Shown here: piece after piece, positions 29,779 to 38,899 of the stretch
Numbering within the stretch: position 1 is the first letter of the stretch
Layout: each line of letters opens with the position of its first letter
Assembly (NCBI GenBank): GCA_963575745.1
Contig: CAUYUJ010022396.1
Coordinates: 1-64,000, forward strand
DNA: 64,000 nt
Origin: Prorocentrum cordatum
Lineage: Eukaryota; Sar; Dinophyceae; Prorocentrales; Prorocentraceae
Direction of reading: 5' to 3'
Program-made: the position numbers and the translations under genes
Notes under the pieces: generated by a model
What the model was told of the DNA's origin: nothing
Databases searched by the model: none
What the model saw: the letters and a program-made list of their open reading frames with translations, nothing else

Positions 29779-29799
29779 CTTGAGCCGCGCGTGCTACTG
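29779..29799 (-). other. Possible spliced-leader relic (14/21)
   Basis: The minus strand reads CAGTAGCACGCGCGGCTCAA + G. GTAGC and GGCTCAAG flank a degraded middle. It lies 13 bp before the first start of the frame. Confidence 0.45.
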
Positions 29800-30211
29800 A
29801 TATGACATTCTTGATTTCGAGCTCAAGAGAGCAGGTGGAAGTTATGCCGATTTCGTTGTAAGGACGTGAATATCAAATATCCTCAGAAACCGAAAAGACC
29901 AGTGAAAATCAGAGAGCGCGGCGGCCGGCACAAGCAAGGGGGCACTCGGGGCCTGCGCGCGGGGGCCGCCCCTGGCGACTCTGCTCTGGGGGACTCCTCC
30001 TTCATTCCCCCCTTCCCTCTCTCTTGCGATGGTGGGCCCCAGGCCGCCAGCGGCCCCCGCTGGGCCCGAGGAGAGCGCCGCGATGGCAACAGAAAAAATG
30101 AGACGATGACGATGACGACGACGATGACGAGCGATGGCGAGACCGATAGCGACGGCGATGGCGAGATCGATGACGACGACAGATGATCGATTCCTTGGCC
30201 TCCCTCCTCCC

Positions 30212-30715
30212 TTTAGTTTCAGCATTAGCTTTAGTTTTAGCTTTAGGTGTAGCTGGTAGTTCGAGCTTTAACTTAGCTTTAATTTAGCTTTAGGTTAGCG
30301 TTAGCTTAGGGTAGATTTAGCTTAGCTTATTTTTCGTTTAGGGTAAGTTTAGCCTCAGCTTAGCGTTAGCTTAGTTTAGCTTTACTGTTACTACTAACGC
30401 TGCGTTTCTAGGGGCTTCAACTCCTAGGTAGGATCGCACTGGCTTCAAGAGGCCCCAAGAGGCTCCCATGAAGCCCCAAAAGGCGCCCAAGAGGCCCTCA
30501 GAAGTACCAGCCATCCACGAGATTCCAACCAGCATCCATGAGGCCTCGGACACACCACCCACGCACGGTGGCGGGATGGGCCGACGGCCACTGGATAAAT
30601 GCCGAGTGGAGGAGGGGGGGGGGAGGGCTAAGAAGGATCACATCAGTCGGGGCGCCCAAGGACAAATGGACAAATGTTCAAAGAAACGTAAATTAATGCG
30701 GCAAGGATTCGGTGA
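30212..30715. repeat. TTTAGC-rich element, copy 2
   Basis: Partner of 23816-24320, ending in GGATAAATGCCGAGTGGA and then AAGGATTCGGTGAGG. A perfect CGGGGCAACCCCG core follows at 30733-30745. Confidence 0.85.
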
Positions 30716-30792
30716 GGGGAGGCAGCGCAACTCGGGGCAACCCCGGGGGCGCGAGGAAGGAGAAGCAGCAGGAAGAGACGCGGGGCGAACGC

Positions 30793-31362
30793 TCAGTGGC
30801 TGAGCGCGCGCGCGCGGGCACTGAGCTCGGAATCGTCCGAGGAATCGTCGGACGCGAAGCTCGGCGACGGCTCCAGGTCGATATCCTCGGAGCCGATGCT
30901 GGCCGTGATCTTCTTGGCGGGTACGCTCTGGCGGATCTTAGTGTCCGCCGTCTGCTTGACCTGCTTCTTGCTCTTCTTGGTGCGCTTGCCCTTCAGGTTG
31001 TACGTTGATGGGGTGGGAGCGCTGCACTGCGCCCTGTCGATGCGGTACGCCTCCATGGCCATCGCTGGCGGGCACGCAGCGGCGATCGCCGCATCTCTGG
31101 ACCACATGTCCTCTTTGTCACGCATCACACTGGCCAAGCTCAGCTGGGAGACAGGCTGGGAGCGCTTGTCCTGCTGGTTGCGCTCCTTCTCTGTGCTCGC
31201 GACCAGCCGCGCGGCAACCCTGTGCAAGGTTCCCGCGACGCGCCTCAGGACGCGGTCCTTCTTCCTGAGCGCCTCCTTCAACTGTTTGACCTCTGGGTCG
31301 CGATCTCGGCCGAGATCGCCATCTGGCACTGCGCTGGCAGCTCCGCGAGTCTTCGGGGCCAT
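30793..31362 (-). CDS. Basic, probably nuclear small protein, unknown function
   Basis: A 189-residue frame from the ATG at 31362 (MAPKTRGAASAVPDGDLGRD). A basic helix follows (VKQLKEALRKKDRVLRRVAG), then a middle section (MWSRDAAIAAACPPAMAMEA), a strong Lys-rich segment (KGKRTKKSKKQVKQTADTK) and an acidic Ser/Asp tail (PSFASDDSSDDSELSA). The alternation of basic and acidic segments suggests a nucleic-acid-associated protein. The frame is open upstream to 31569, but that part is low-complexity and overlaps a CCAAGAGGC tract (31480-31600). Intronless. Confidence 0.6.
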   Translation of the reverse strand: MAPKTRGAASAVPDGDLGRDRDPEVKQLKEALRKKDRVLRRVAGTLHRVAARLVASTEKERNQQDKRSQPVSQLSLASVMRDKEDMWSRDAAIAAACPPAMAMEAYRIDRAQCSAPTPSTYNLKGKRTKKSKKQVKQTADTKIRQSVPAKKITASIGSEDIDLEPSPSFASDDSSDDSELSARARALSH

Positions 31363-31479
31363 AGTGCGCCGATGGCCGATGGCGGGGCCGCAGTGGCGGG
31401 GCCGCGGTGGCTGCGAGGATGGAGGGAAGATAAGGGACAGGGTGGCGATGCCTCCCAGACCTGACGCTGCAACGTAGCC

Positions 31480-31930
31480 TCGACGAGCTCCAAGACGGCC
31501 CAAGAGGCTTCCAGGGGGGCTCCAAGACAGCTCAGGAGCCCCAAGACGAAAGCCTCCAGAAGGCTCCAAGAAGGTTCACGGCGCCTCCAAGAGGGCATGT
31601 GTAACTGCGCACAGAGAACGACATATACATCATATCCCATATCCCCCATCCGCCTCTCTCATCCGTCATTCGCGTTTTATCATCGCTGCGTCGTTCCCTG
31701 GGCCCCTCACCCGAAATATTTCTGGATGCGTCGGAGGTTTGGGGTGTGTGAGGTCGACCACGTGATTGATAGTCATAGTGAGATCGGTAGTGACCTCTTA
31801 GGTGAGGTCGATAGCGTGGTCTAGACGGTCTACAGTGAGAGCGATAGTTGGATCGATACGGAGATCCGCCATTCAGTGAGATCGATGATGTTATCGATAG
31901 TGAGGTCGATGTGAGGCTCGAGGACCCAAT
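31480..31930. repeat. CCAAGAGGC tract and GATCGATAGTGAG short repeat
   Basis: 31480-31600 is a phased CCAAGAGGC tract. 31750-31920 repeats GATAGTGAGGTCGAT-type words. No gene. Confidence 0.6.
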
Positions 31931-31936
31931 CCCAAC

Positions 31937-32959
31937 TCACGCGGGGCCAAACACCCGACAGCGCTCTACAGCACGGACAGCACGGACCATTCGAGCGATA
32001 CTAACCTGAGCAATTGGGCCGCGCTCAGCTCGAGCCGCACGGCACGCCCCCGCAGCCGCCGTCCGCGCCGCCTCCAACTCGGCGGCGTGGCAGTCCCGCT
32101 CCGCCTCTGCCATTTCCCAGCGCTCCGCCGCCTCCTGGTAGGGCCTGCACAGCTCCGCTATCTCCTTCCAGCGCAGCTCCCCCTCTGCCATGGCCTCGTC
32201 GACCACCGTCTCGGCGTGCAGCAGCCTCATGGCGTGCAGAAGCCTGGTGGCAGCTTCCTCGGCAACTGCCATCAGCATCACCTCATCAGCCAACTCCTGG
32301 GCTCTGCCATCCGCATCCTCGCCAGTCTCGGCTCTGCCAGCCAGCCCCACGGGGCTCCGAGATCTCGGCGATGGCGAGGCGGCGCCAGGCCTTGGCGCCT
32401 CCTCGCATGCGGACAGCCTTGATCTGGAGTCGCGCTCGGCGACCACGGCTCCGCCAGCCACCCCCTCGCCGGACGGCCATGACCTGGAGTCGCGCTCGTC
32501 GACCACCTCCTCGCATGCGGACGGCCTTGACCTGGAGTCGCGCTCGGCGACCACGGCTCCGCCGGCCACCCCCTCGCCAGCTGCGATGCGGATCGGCGAC
32601 CACGGCGACCGCGGCTCCGCCCCCGCCGCCGCGATGCGGATCGGCGGCGGGGGCGGAGGAGGGTGCCGAGGCGGTCTCGGCAGCATACTGGGCGCCGCCG
32701 CGATGCGGAGCGCCGCGGGAGGAGGGTGCCGAGGCGGTCTCGGCAGCATATTGGGCGCCGAAGCCGCGAGCGCGCCGCCACCTCGACCCCCAAACGGCTG
32801 CGGAAGTCGCTGGGTTGACGGTTGGCCGATCACACTATCGATGCCGTTCCTATCCAATTGATATAGATATCGGCGCCAAATAGATCCCACTATCGATCTC
32901 ACCCAATCGACCTCAGCACCGATGCCACTCTCGATTCGAATATTGGTTTGAATGTCCAC
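31937..32959 (-). CDS. Ala/Glu/Arg-rich protein with internal repeats and C-terminal coiled coil
   Basis: A 340-residue minus-strand frame. The N-terminal part contains two MLPRPPRHPPP blocks and two to three GEGVAGGAVVAERDSRSR repeats. The C-terminal third is strongly helical (EVMLMAVAEEAATRLLHAMR, AAERWEMAEAERDCHAAELE). Low-complexity, repeat-expanded protein; no family recognised. The start is uncertain because a CT microsatellite lies just upstream. The antisense strand is also open over much of its length because of GC content, but its composition is less natural. Confidence 0.5.
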   Translation of the reverse strand: MDIQTNIRIESGIGAEVDWVRSIVGSIWRRYLYQLDRNGIDSVIGQPSTQRLPQPFGGRGGGALAASAPNMLPRPPRHPPPAALRIAAAPSMLPRPPRHPPPPPPPIRIAAAGAEPRSPWSPIRIAAGEGVAGGAVVAERDSRSRPSACEEVVDERDSRSWPSGEGVAGGAVVAERDSRSRLSACEEAPRPGAASPSPRSRSPVGLAGRAETGEDADGRAQELADEVMLMAVAEEAATRLLHAMRLLHAETVVDEAMAEGELRWKEIAELCRPYQEAAERWEMAEAERDCHAAELEAARTAAAGACRAARAERGPIAQVSIARMVRAVRAVERCRVFGPA

Positions 32960-32999
32960 CTGATGCGTTTGGGGAGGGGCGCGTTCCGAGATCCACGGC

Positions 33000-33002
<3 letters not shown>

Positions 33003-33041
<39 letters not shown>

Positions 33042-33057
33042 CTCTCTCTTTTTTTTT

Positions 33058-33107
<50 letters not shown>

Positions 33108-33110
33108 GGG
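33003..33110. repeat. (CT)n microsatellite with a T-rich interruption
   Basis: About 105 bp of CT dinucleotides broken by TTTTTTTTTTTT near 33050-33061. Confidence 0.95.
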
Positions 33111-33529
33111 ATAAGGGGGGAGACAGCGCGCGGCCCAAGACGGCCCAAGGCGGTGCCTCCCGAGCCCGCTCCGCCGCGGCACCAAGAATTGAAACATCAT
33201 TGAACAACTCAACGCTTGCCTGCACCAGTTTGGCGCCCGCCCAGGGCCCCAAGACGCCTCCAACAGGGCCCCAAGAAGGCCCAAATGGCTTCCAGGCGGG
33301 CCCCACGAGGACTCCAAGACAAGACGGGCCATGCTCCCAATGTTGGATAAACGGGCCTTTTCGGGCCTGCGTGGCTCATGTTCCGGCGGGCCAGGTGCTT
33401 CGATCGTTGCCTTTGTTGGCTCGAGCGATTCGCTGTCTGAGCGACCGCTTGCGATCCTGACTGCGTCGAGATGGCCAGCTCGGCGGCGCGGCTCGCAGTC
33501 GCAGAGGTTGGACAAGGGTGGCGGCGGCA

Positions 33530-33625
33530 AAGAAACCCTATTCTCAGCACCCTAAACGCAGGGTGCCGGCCTAAACGCAGGGTGCTGGCCGAGAAACCCT
33601 ATTCTCAGCACCCTAGCCCTCCGCG
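33530..33625. repeat. AACCCTATTCTCAGCACCCTA direct repeat with internal inverted repeat
   Basis: GAAACCCTATTCTCAGCACC occurs at both ends. Between them GCACCCT and AGGGTGC form small inverted repeats around AAACGC. 33240-33310 is a CCAAGA-type tract. No gene in 33111-33814. Confidence 0.7.
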
Positions 33626-33814
33626 CAGTAGCTCATAGATGGTTCAAAGCGGTGCCCTGGAAGGGCCAGCTAAGACCAGGAACCCGTTTTCTCAATATTC
33701 GCGGCCGCGCCCGCGACCAGGCCCCGCCACCTCCCCGCCCCAGTCCCTGGACACCCATTTCCGCCTCCTCCTCCGGCACAAGGCGCCTGATGGAAAATAT
33801 AAAACAACGCCCGG

Positions 33815-35242
33815 CTAGAATTCGCATTGCCGCCCCACGTCACTGGACTTCACCCTCAACCTCTTCGCCAGCGGGCCGCCCGCTGCCGGTGAACTGGCGC
33901 CGGCGCGGGTCCTCTGGACCGCGCGCGGGGGCTGCGCGCGCCGCGGCGTCGTCGCCGCGGGGGCGCGCGAGGCCCTCGCGGGCGGCGTGGCTGGAGCGGC
34001 GGCCCCCTCGAGGTGCTCCTCCGCGACCGCCTGAATGCGCTTCAAGGCGCCTGTCCCTAGCAACGGGCCATGGCAAAGCACCGCGATGGCGACCGCCATG
34101 CACACTGTTGTGGAGAAGGCATTGCCAGCGAGGTCGCGCGTGAGTATTTTCTCCTCCTTTCCCCAGCGCGCCAGCGCAGGGAAGTCCTCTTTGAAGATCC
34201 CCTGCGCCGCGTGGACCTGCTCAGGCGATAGGAGCTTGTCCTTCTTTACGCGGTATGGTCGAGAATTGGGAACCACGCATGGCGCTGCACCTACGCAATG
34301 AACCGCCTTCTCCAAAGACTTGCCGACGTCCACCACGACCTCCTCTCCGCGCTCTCTTGGCGAAAGCTTCGAAAGCACCTTCTGCGCCACGGAGCGCTCG
34401 CGCTCGTTGAGCGGCCTCCGCATGTCGACGTCACTGGCCTTCACACTCCGGAAGAGGGCGTTCATCTCCCAATGCCTCTTCTGGCGCAGGGCCAGCACGG
34501 CCTCGCCCGCCAGCGCCGCGGCGCCCGCGTGCGCCAAGCCGCGGAAGGCCCACATCCAGCACCGCTTGCGCCGGAGGGGCAGCAGGAAGTCCCTGGAGTC
34601 CAGCACCTTGTGATGGAAGGCGTCGCCGCTGGAGGCAAATTCGTCCTTGACATGGTTGACTACTGGCCCCAACCCGCGGTTTTTTTTGACCAGGCCCTCC
34701 ACGTTCTCACGTATTACCACAGCTGGCTGGAATTGCTGAACGTACTGGATCATCCCTTGGAACGTGATGCCTGTAAGACCGCACGCCTCTATGATGCAGT
34801 TCGCGCACTTCTTTCTCTCATTGTCCTCCAAGGACACCGACTTGCAGACAAAGCCTGCAATGAAAATGTCCACGGGTGGAACTTGCGCCGCTTTCCCGGT
34901 GATGCAGTTGAAAGCTGTGCCTGTCGGCAACTCCTGGATGTCACCGAAAAGGTACGGCAAGTCGGGGAAATTGTCCGTAATCCATTGTCTCTTCTTCACG
35001 TCGCTTTCGCATGAGAACGCGTGCTCGACCTTTAGCCTGGGCCTTGCCTTCGCCAGGCCACGGAACACAGCGACGGGCGAGTCGGTGCCCGAGCACGCGG
35101 TGCCCACGCGGAGGAAACGGCCCTCCGAGGTCGCCAATGCCACCGCCGCGTCGAGTTGCTGCCTCTGCTCGGTGGGCAACTTCCCCAAAAAGAACTCGGA
35201 AACGTACCTCATAGAAGGGCTGGCCGGCATCAGGGAGACCAT
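33815..35242 (-). CDS. C5-cytosine DNA methyltransferase-like protein (retrogene)
   Basis: A 475-residue frame from the ATG at 35242 (MVSLMPASPSMRY). It has the order of a cytosine-C5 methylase: SAM-binding motif I (RVGTACSGTDSP, about 46-57); a Cys-bearing motif IV position (FIAGFVCKSVS, Cys133) where canonical enzymes have PPCQ; the ENV motif (VIRENVEGL, 176-184); an Arg-rich motif VIII-like segment (PLRRKRCWMW, 222-231); and a late GNxF motif (LAGNAFSTTVCMAV, 371-384). Cys and ENV are kept; Pro-Pro and Gln of PPCQ are not. The family transfers methyl from SAM to cytosine in DNA, so catalysis is possible but unproven. The C-terminal 70 residues are Ala/Pro/Arg-rich. A clear leader relic upstream and the lack of introns mark it as a retrogene with an intact frame. 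Confidence 0.8.
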   Translation of the reverse strand: MVSLMPASPSMRYVSEFFLGKLPTEQRQQLDAAVALATSEGRFLRVGTACSGTDSPVAVFRGLAKARPRLKVEHAFSCESDVKKRQWITDNFPDLPYLFGDIQELPTGTAFNCITGKAAQVPPVDIFIAGFVCKSVSLEDNERKKCANCIIEACGLTGITFQGMIQYVQQFQPAVVIRENVEGLVKKNRGLGPVVNHVKDEFASSGDAFHHKVLDSRDFLLPLRRKRCWMWAFRGLAHAGAAALAGEAVLALRQKRHWEMNALFRSVKASDVDMRRPLNERERSVAQKVLSKLSPRERGEEVVVDVGKSLEKAVHCVGAAPCVVPNSRPYRVKKDKLLSPEQVHAAQGIFKEDFPALARWGKEEKILTRDLAGNAFSTTVCMAVAIAVLCHGPLLGTGALKRIQAVAEEHLEGAAAPATPPARASRAPAATTPRRAQPPRAVQRTRAGASSPAAGGPLAKRLRVKSSDVGRQCEF

Positions 35243-35335
35243 GGTTTTGACCGCGAGACTGCACGCCGAGGCGCGCGCTGCCGCACCTCTACAGTCACGA
35301 GCGGCCACGCTGCGCGGCCTGAAATAATAAACACT

Positions 35336-35356
35336 CTTGAGCCAAACCGGCTTGAG
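35336..35356 (-). other. Spliced-leader relic (16/21)
   Basis: The minus strand reads CTCAAGCCGGTTTGGCTCAA + G. AGCC and TTTGGCTCAAG are intact. It lies about 95 bp before the methyltransferase ATG. Confidence 0.75.
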
Positions 35357-35399
35357 AGAGGGGGCGAGATGTTTCACGCTCGGTGGCCACGATCGGTGT

Positions 35400-36105
35400 G
35401 AGGGGCATCACTAACGCCGCACCAGTGCTGGAACTACTCCTCTCCCACCTCCTTCCTCTCTGAGCCTCGCTCATGTCCTCGGGTGCGTGACCTACTCCGC
35501 CTCCTCCTCTTGCCCCTCCTTCTCCTCGAGATCGTTCTCTGGGCCATCCAGGAACCTGGGCCAGGAAGGCCTTTGTCAGAACCCTCTCAGCGCGGAGGCT
35601 CGCCCAGTCTCTCATCGAGGCGGGCGGGATTGCTGGGCCCCGAGGAGCCCTTCTCGCTGGGCCCTTCTCGCTGGGGCCATCTGAAGTCTCTTAGGTGCCT
35701 CGTGGGGCAGAGGGCGCGATGTACGCCGCAGCTGTGCACTCTGTCCACGCCGCAGCTGTGCAAAAACAGCCCGGGTTTCACGTCTTGCCTGGAACCGCGC
35801 GGAACGCATAGGGCCTCCCATGCACATATGAGGCTCTGAGCCCCGAGGAGCCCGGGACACTCGCGCCCGTCCCCGTCCCCCTCCTCTGCCCCCTCCTCAA
35901 CCTCTTCCTCCTTGATCTTCTCCCCCTCCGCCCTCCTCCTCGTCCAGCCGCTAGCCGCCGATGCACCGACCGCGCTGGCGGCGATGACGGAGATGACATT
36001 GATAAGTGGTCGACGCCGCAGATGACATTTACGACGGGGTCGATGGCACATGCGAGCCCCTTGGCAACATATGCAATAAATGCGGCAGGGCATATATATA
36101 TATGC
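35400..36105. other. Gene-free stretch
   Basis: CT/CTCC-rich GC-rich sequence with no natural-looking frame on either strand. Confidence 0.45.
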
Positions 36106-36266
36106 AAATAAATGCGGCACGCGCAAAATCACGCGCCAGTGCCGCATGTGTAAATGAAAGGATACAAGAGGGCCAGGGCGCAACTCGGGGCAACCCCGGA
36201 AGCGCCCCGCCCCCCTCGGACGATGCACAGAGAAAGAGAGAGACAGAGAGAGAGAGAGGGAGAGAG

Positions 36267-36312
<46 letters not shown>

Positions 36313-36470
36313 AGAGCGAGAGAGCAACGCAATACGCGCCCCTTGTGCGACGCCGATTTACGCTGACCATGAGCTAATTGAGCGCGAGTGCACAGTGGCA
36401 CCGCGGCACCGCCGCTGGCAGGGCGCGAGAGCTACGAATCAACGCGCATCCTGAACATGACCCTGCGCGG
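36105..36470. repeat. GTAAATGAAAGGATA element, copy 2, carrying a (GA)n insertion
   Basis: Same order as 14735-14965, with a perfect CGGGGCAACCCCG core at 36186-36198. After TCGGACGATGCA a GA microsatellite of about 100 bp (36226-36325) interrupts the element before TGAGCTAATTGAGCGCGAG resumes. Confidence 0.85.
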
Positions 36471-38237
36471 CAGCTGCCCCTGTAGATGCGGAGGGGCGCG
36501 CCCCAGGCCGCCGTTGCAAGCGGGCCACCGCGAGCAACCGAGCATGGGCTCCCCGCGGTAGAGGCTCTGCTGTGGAACAACCAGCCGACGCGCGAATCCA
36601 CATAAGGTGCAGCGGCCCCACTTCACCTGGCGCAGCCGCCGCGGAGCGCGCTGCGCTGGGATGGCCCCCAGCGGAGCTGCCGCCGTTGCTCCGCGCGATG
36701 CCCCCGCCTCTGCCGCCGGCGCCGCCGCTGTCGCAGCCACTGGCGGCACAGCCTCCAAAGCGCCGCGCGATGTCTCCGCACCCGACGTCGCCGCACCCCC
36801 ACGCGGCGCTGCCACCGACGATGCCGAGACCGCCAGCGAGCCGGCGGCGCCATTGCCACTGCCGCCTGCGGCGCCGACATCTAACCACGCCGCTGGGCAC
36901 CCCGGCGCTTCCTGAAGAGGCGGTCGAATATATTTTTGACTTGCAGCGGCAGCGGCAGAGAACGCCGTGGCCGTGGCTCTTTCCGAATACCCCCCGATGT
37001 TTTGGGGGATCGAAACCGCAAACGCCGAAACCGCGGCGCTTCGATCTCGACGCAAGGACCGCGACAGTTCTACCGAAACCCCCTCAACGAAAACTCCTGG
37101 CCCCCCTGACTGCACCCGCCCCGCCTTGCACCAGTCCTGCATGGGGAACATTGCCAACAGGCAGGGGTTCGGCGCGTCCGCCTGCGCCATCCGGCGCCGC
37201 TTCCACTCGGGACCCCCCAGCGACCCCAGCGACACCCGCGCAGGAACTGCATGCTCTGGCGCCGCTGGGTCCGTCGAGCAGCAGCCGGCGACTTGGTCAG
37301 GCCAGAGCGCTGCTCCTGGCGGCGCGGCAATAAGCCGAGGCGCAGGTCGCGCCGCCTCCTCGCATCGCAGGTCCGCGTCCACCCAATCTTGCATCATCAT
37401 GCGAGCCGCCCGCGGGGACGGACACGACGAAGGAGGCGCCGACAGGAGCTCCTCCTCGTCGGAATCCTCCGCGCCCACTGACATGGCCGGCGGCTCCGCT
37501 GGGCGCTGCTGGCCGAAGGGCTGGCCGAAGGCTTGGTGGCCGCGCGGCTTGATGATGAGATTGCGGGGCAGGCCGACCTCGTCCTCGTTCCACTCGCTGA
37601 GTCGGAACGGGTAAGCCCAGGTTGCTGCGTCCTCGTCTGACGCTCTTCTGGAGGCAGCAGCAGCACAGCCGAACAGGCGAGAGCCTGTCTGTGGCAATTG
37701 GGCTGGCAGGGGCTGCGTTGGAGACGGACGCTCAGGCAGGCCAAACCTGATGTCCTGCAGCGGCGCGACACGCGGCGGCGAGTGTTCCACCTGCCTCTCT
37801 GATACCGCTCCGCCTTGCGCCAAGAATTTTGTCTCGGCGGAAGCTCCTGGGAACGCCAGTGTCTGAGCGTGCCCGCGGTCACCAACCGCTGTCGCCCCGG
37901 GCGATGGCTGCGTCGCGGGAGGGACGGCGGCGCCCGCCTCCGCGACGTAAACGGTCACGGCGCCGTCGCGGACCGCCCCTGGCGGAAGATGTTTGGGAGT
38001 GTCCGCCGCGCGCAACACAGCTCCATGACACTGAAACTGAACCTCCGCTTCGGGAGCGCCGTGCTCCACGCACCAGCGTCTCATCACTTTGGAAAAGGGA
38101 GCTCCCGACCTGAGTTCGAAATGCATCGGGGGCGCGTTGTCGGCAAGCACCGTTACGGGCACGAAGACGAGTTCCGCCTCCAACGCGGAGACGCGCTGGC
38201 GCAGAGCCGCCACCTCGGCAGCCCAATCCGCAGCCAT
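36432..38237 (-). CDS. SUMO-like (ubiquitin-fold) protein with C-terminal zinc ribbon
   Basis: A 601-residue frame from the ATG at 38237. Residues 1-22 are helical (MAADWAAEVAALRQRVSAL). Residues about 25-100 fit a SUMO/Rad60-SLD-type ubiquitin fold (FVPVTVLADNAPPMHFELRS, FSKVMRRWCVEHGAPEAEVQ, then DTPKHLPPGAVRDGAVTVYV, where TPxxL and the acidic/glycine turn are typical). A long Pro/Ala-rich middle follows with short motifs (YPFRLSEWNEDEVG). Near the C terminus WGRCTLCGFARR...GEPMLGCSRWPACNGG has the CxxC ... CxxxxxC spacing of a topoisomerase- or GRF-like zinc ribbon. SUMO-like domains act as protein-interaction modules; the missing C-terminal Gly-Gly argues against conjugation. The frame is open upstream to 38717, but that part is the hairpin repeat. 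Confidence 0.65.
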   Translation of the reverse strand: MAADWAAEVAALRQRVSALEAELVFVPVTVLADNAPPMHFELRSGAPFSKVMRRWCVEHGAPEAEVQFQCHGAVLRAADTPKHLPPGAVRDGAVTVYVAEAGAAVPPATQPSPGATAVGDRGHAQTLAFPGASAETKFLAQGGAVSERQVEHSPPRVAPLQDIRFGLPERPSPTQPLPAQLPQTGSRLFGCAAAASRRASDEDAATWAYPFRLSEWNEDEVGLPRNLIIKPRGHQAFGQPFGQQRPAEPPAMSVGAEDSDEEELLSAPPSSCPSPRAARMMMQDWVDADLRCEEAARPAPRLIAAPPGAALWPDQVAGCCSTDPAAPEHAVPARVSLGSLGGPEWKRRRMAQADAPNPCLLAMFPMQDWCKAGRVQSGGPGVFVEGVSVELSRSLRRDRSAAVSAFAVSIPQNIGGYSERATATAFSAAAAASQKYIRPPLQEAPGCPAAWLDVGAAGGSGNGAAGSLAVSASSVAAPRGGAATSGAETSRGALEAVPPVAATAAAPAAEAGASRGATAAAPLGAIPAQRAPRRLRQVKWGRCTLCGFARRLVVPQQSLYRGEPMLGCSRWPACNGGLGRAPPHLQGQLPRRVMFRMRVDS

Positions 38238-38439
38238 GAGCGGCGACAACGACGGAACAGAGACAGGCGCGTGGCCAGTGGGCTCAGTCTGGGCCGTTGC
38301 AGAATGTCCGACGGGAACGAAATCATAACCTGCCGCGTCAAGATCTCCGATTGTCGAATGTACTGCCCCTCTGCGTTCCCTATGCGTAAATTTATATGTT
38401 GTCCATGGCAAACGAAATCTCCGGGGGAGGCGCTCACGG

Positions 38440-38640
38440 GCCCGAACGGACCCTGTCCGCGGCGGAGGCTTTCCCATGGAGAATCTGGCCCAGATTCCCC
38501 ACGGGAGACCATCCGCCGCGGACGGAGCTCTCGGAGGCCCTCCGACGGACCCTGTCCGCAGCGGGTGATCTCCCGTGGAGAATCTGGCTCCGATTCCCCA
38601 CGGGAGAACATCCGCCGCGGATCGAGCCCTCGGGGAGCCC
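38440..38640. repeat. TCCGCGGCGGA hairpins, two units
   Basis: Units at 38456-38523 and 38555-38620, the best examples of the family: TCCGCGGCGGA...CCCATGGAGAATCTGG pairs with CCAGATTCCCCACGGG...TCCGCCGCGGA. Confidence 0.9.
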
Positions 38641-38654
38641 CCCAACGGGCCCTG

Positions 38655-38880
38655 CCCCGGAAGCGTGCAACACCTCCCCGGGAAGCGTACAACATCTCCC
38701 CGGGGGCCGTAAAACACTTCCAGGTGCCGTATAACACCTCCCCGGGCTGTACAACACCTCGCGTGGTGTCCCGAATACCTCCCAGGGCCAGTTCAACACC
38801 TTTCGGGGCAATTCTAACACCTTCGCCAATACAACTCCCATGCGGGGGCTTTCTAACACCTTCGCCAATACAACTCCCAT
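38655..38880. repeat. CGTATAACACCTCCCCGGG array
   Basis: About eight units like those at 25.48-25.90 kb, ending in a duplicated TTCGCCAATACAACTCCCAT. Again directly beside the TCCGCGGCGGA hairpins. Confidence 0.8.
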
Positions 38881-38899
38881 GCGGCTCCAATACGCGGTC

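Noticed and set aside
36572-37333. Plus-strand frames opposite the SUMO-like gene
   Set aside because: Pro/Ala/Arg-rich composition forced by GC content; the minus strand carries recognisable domains.
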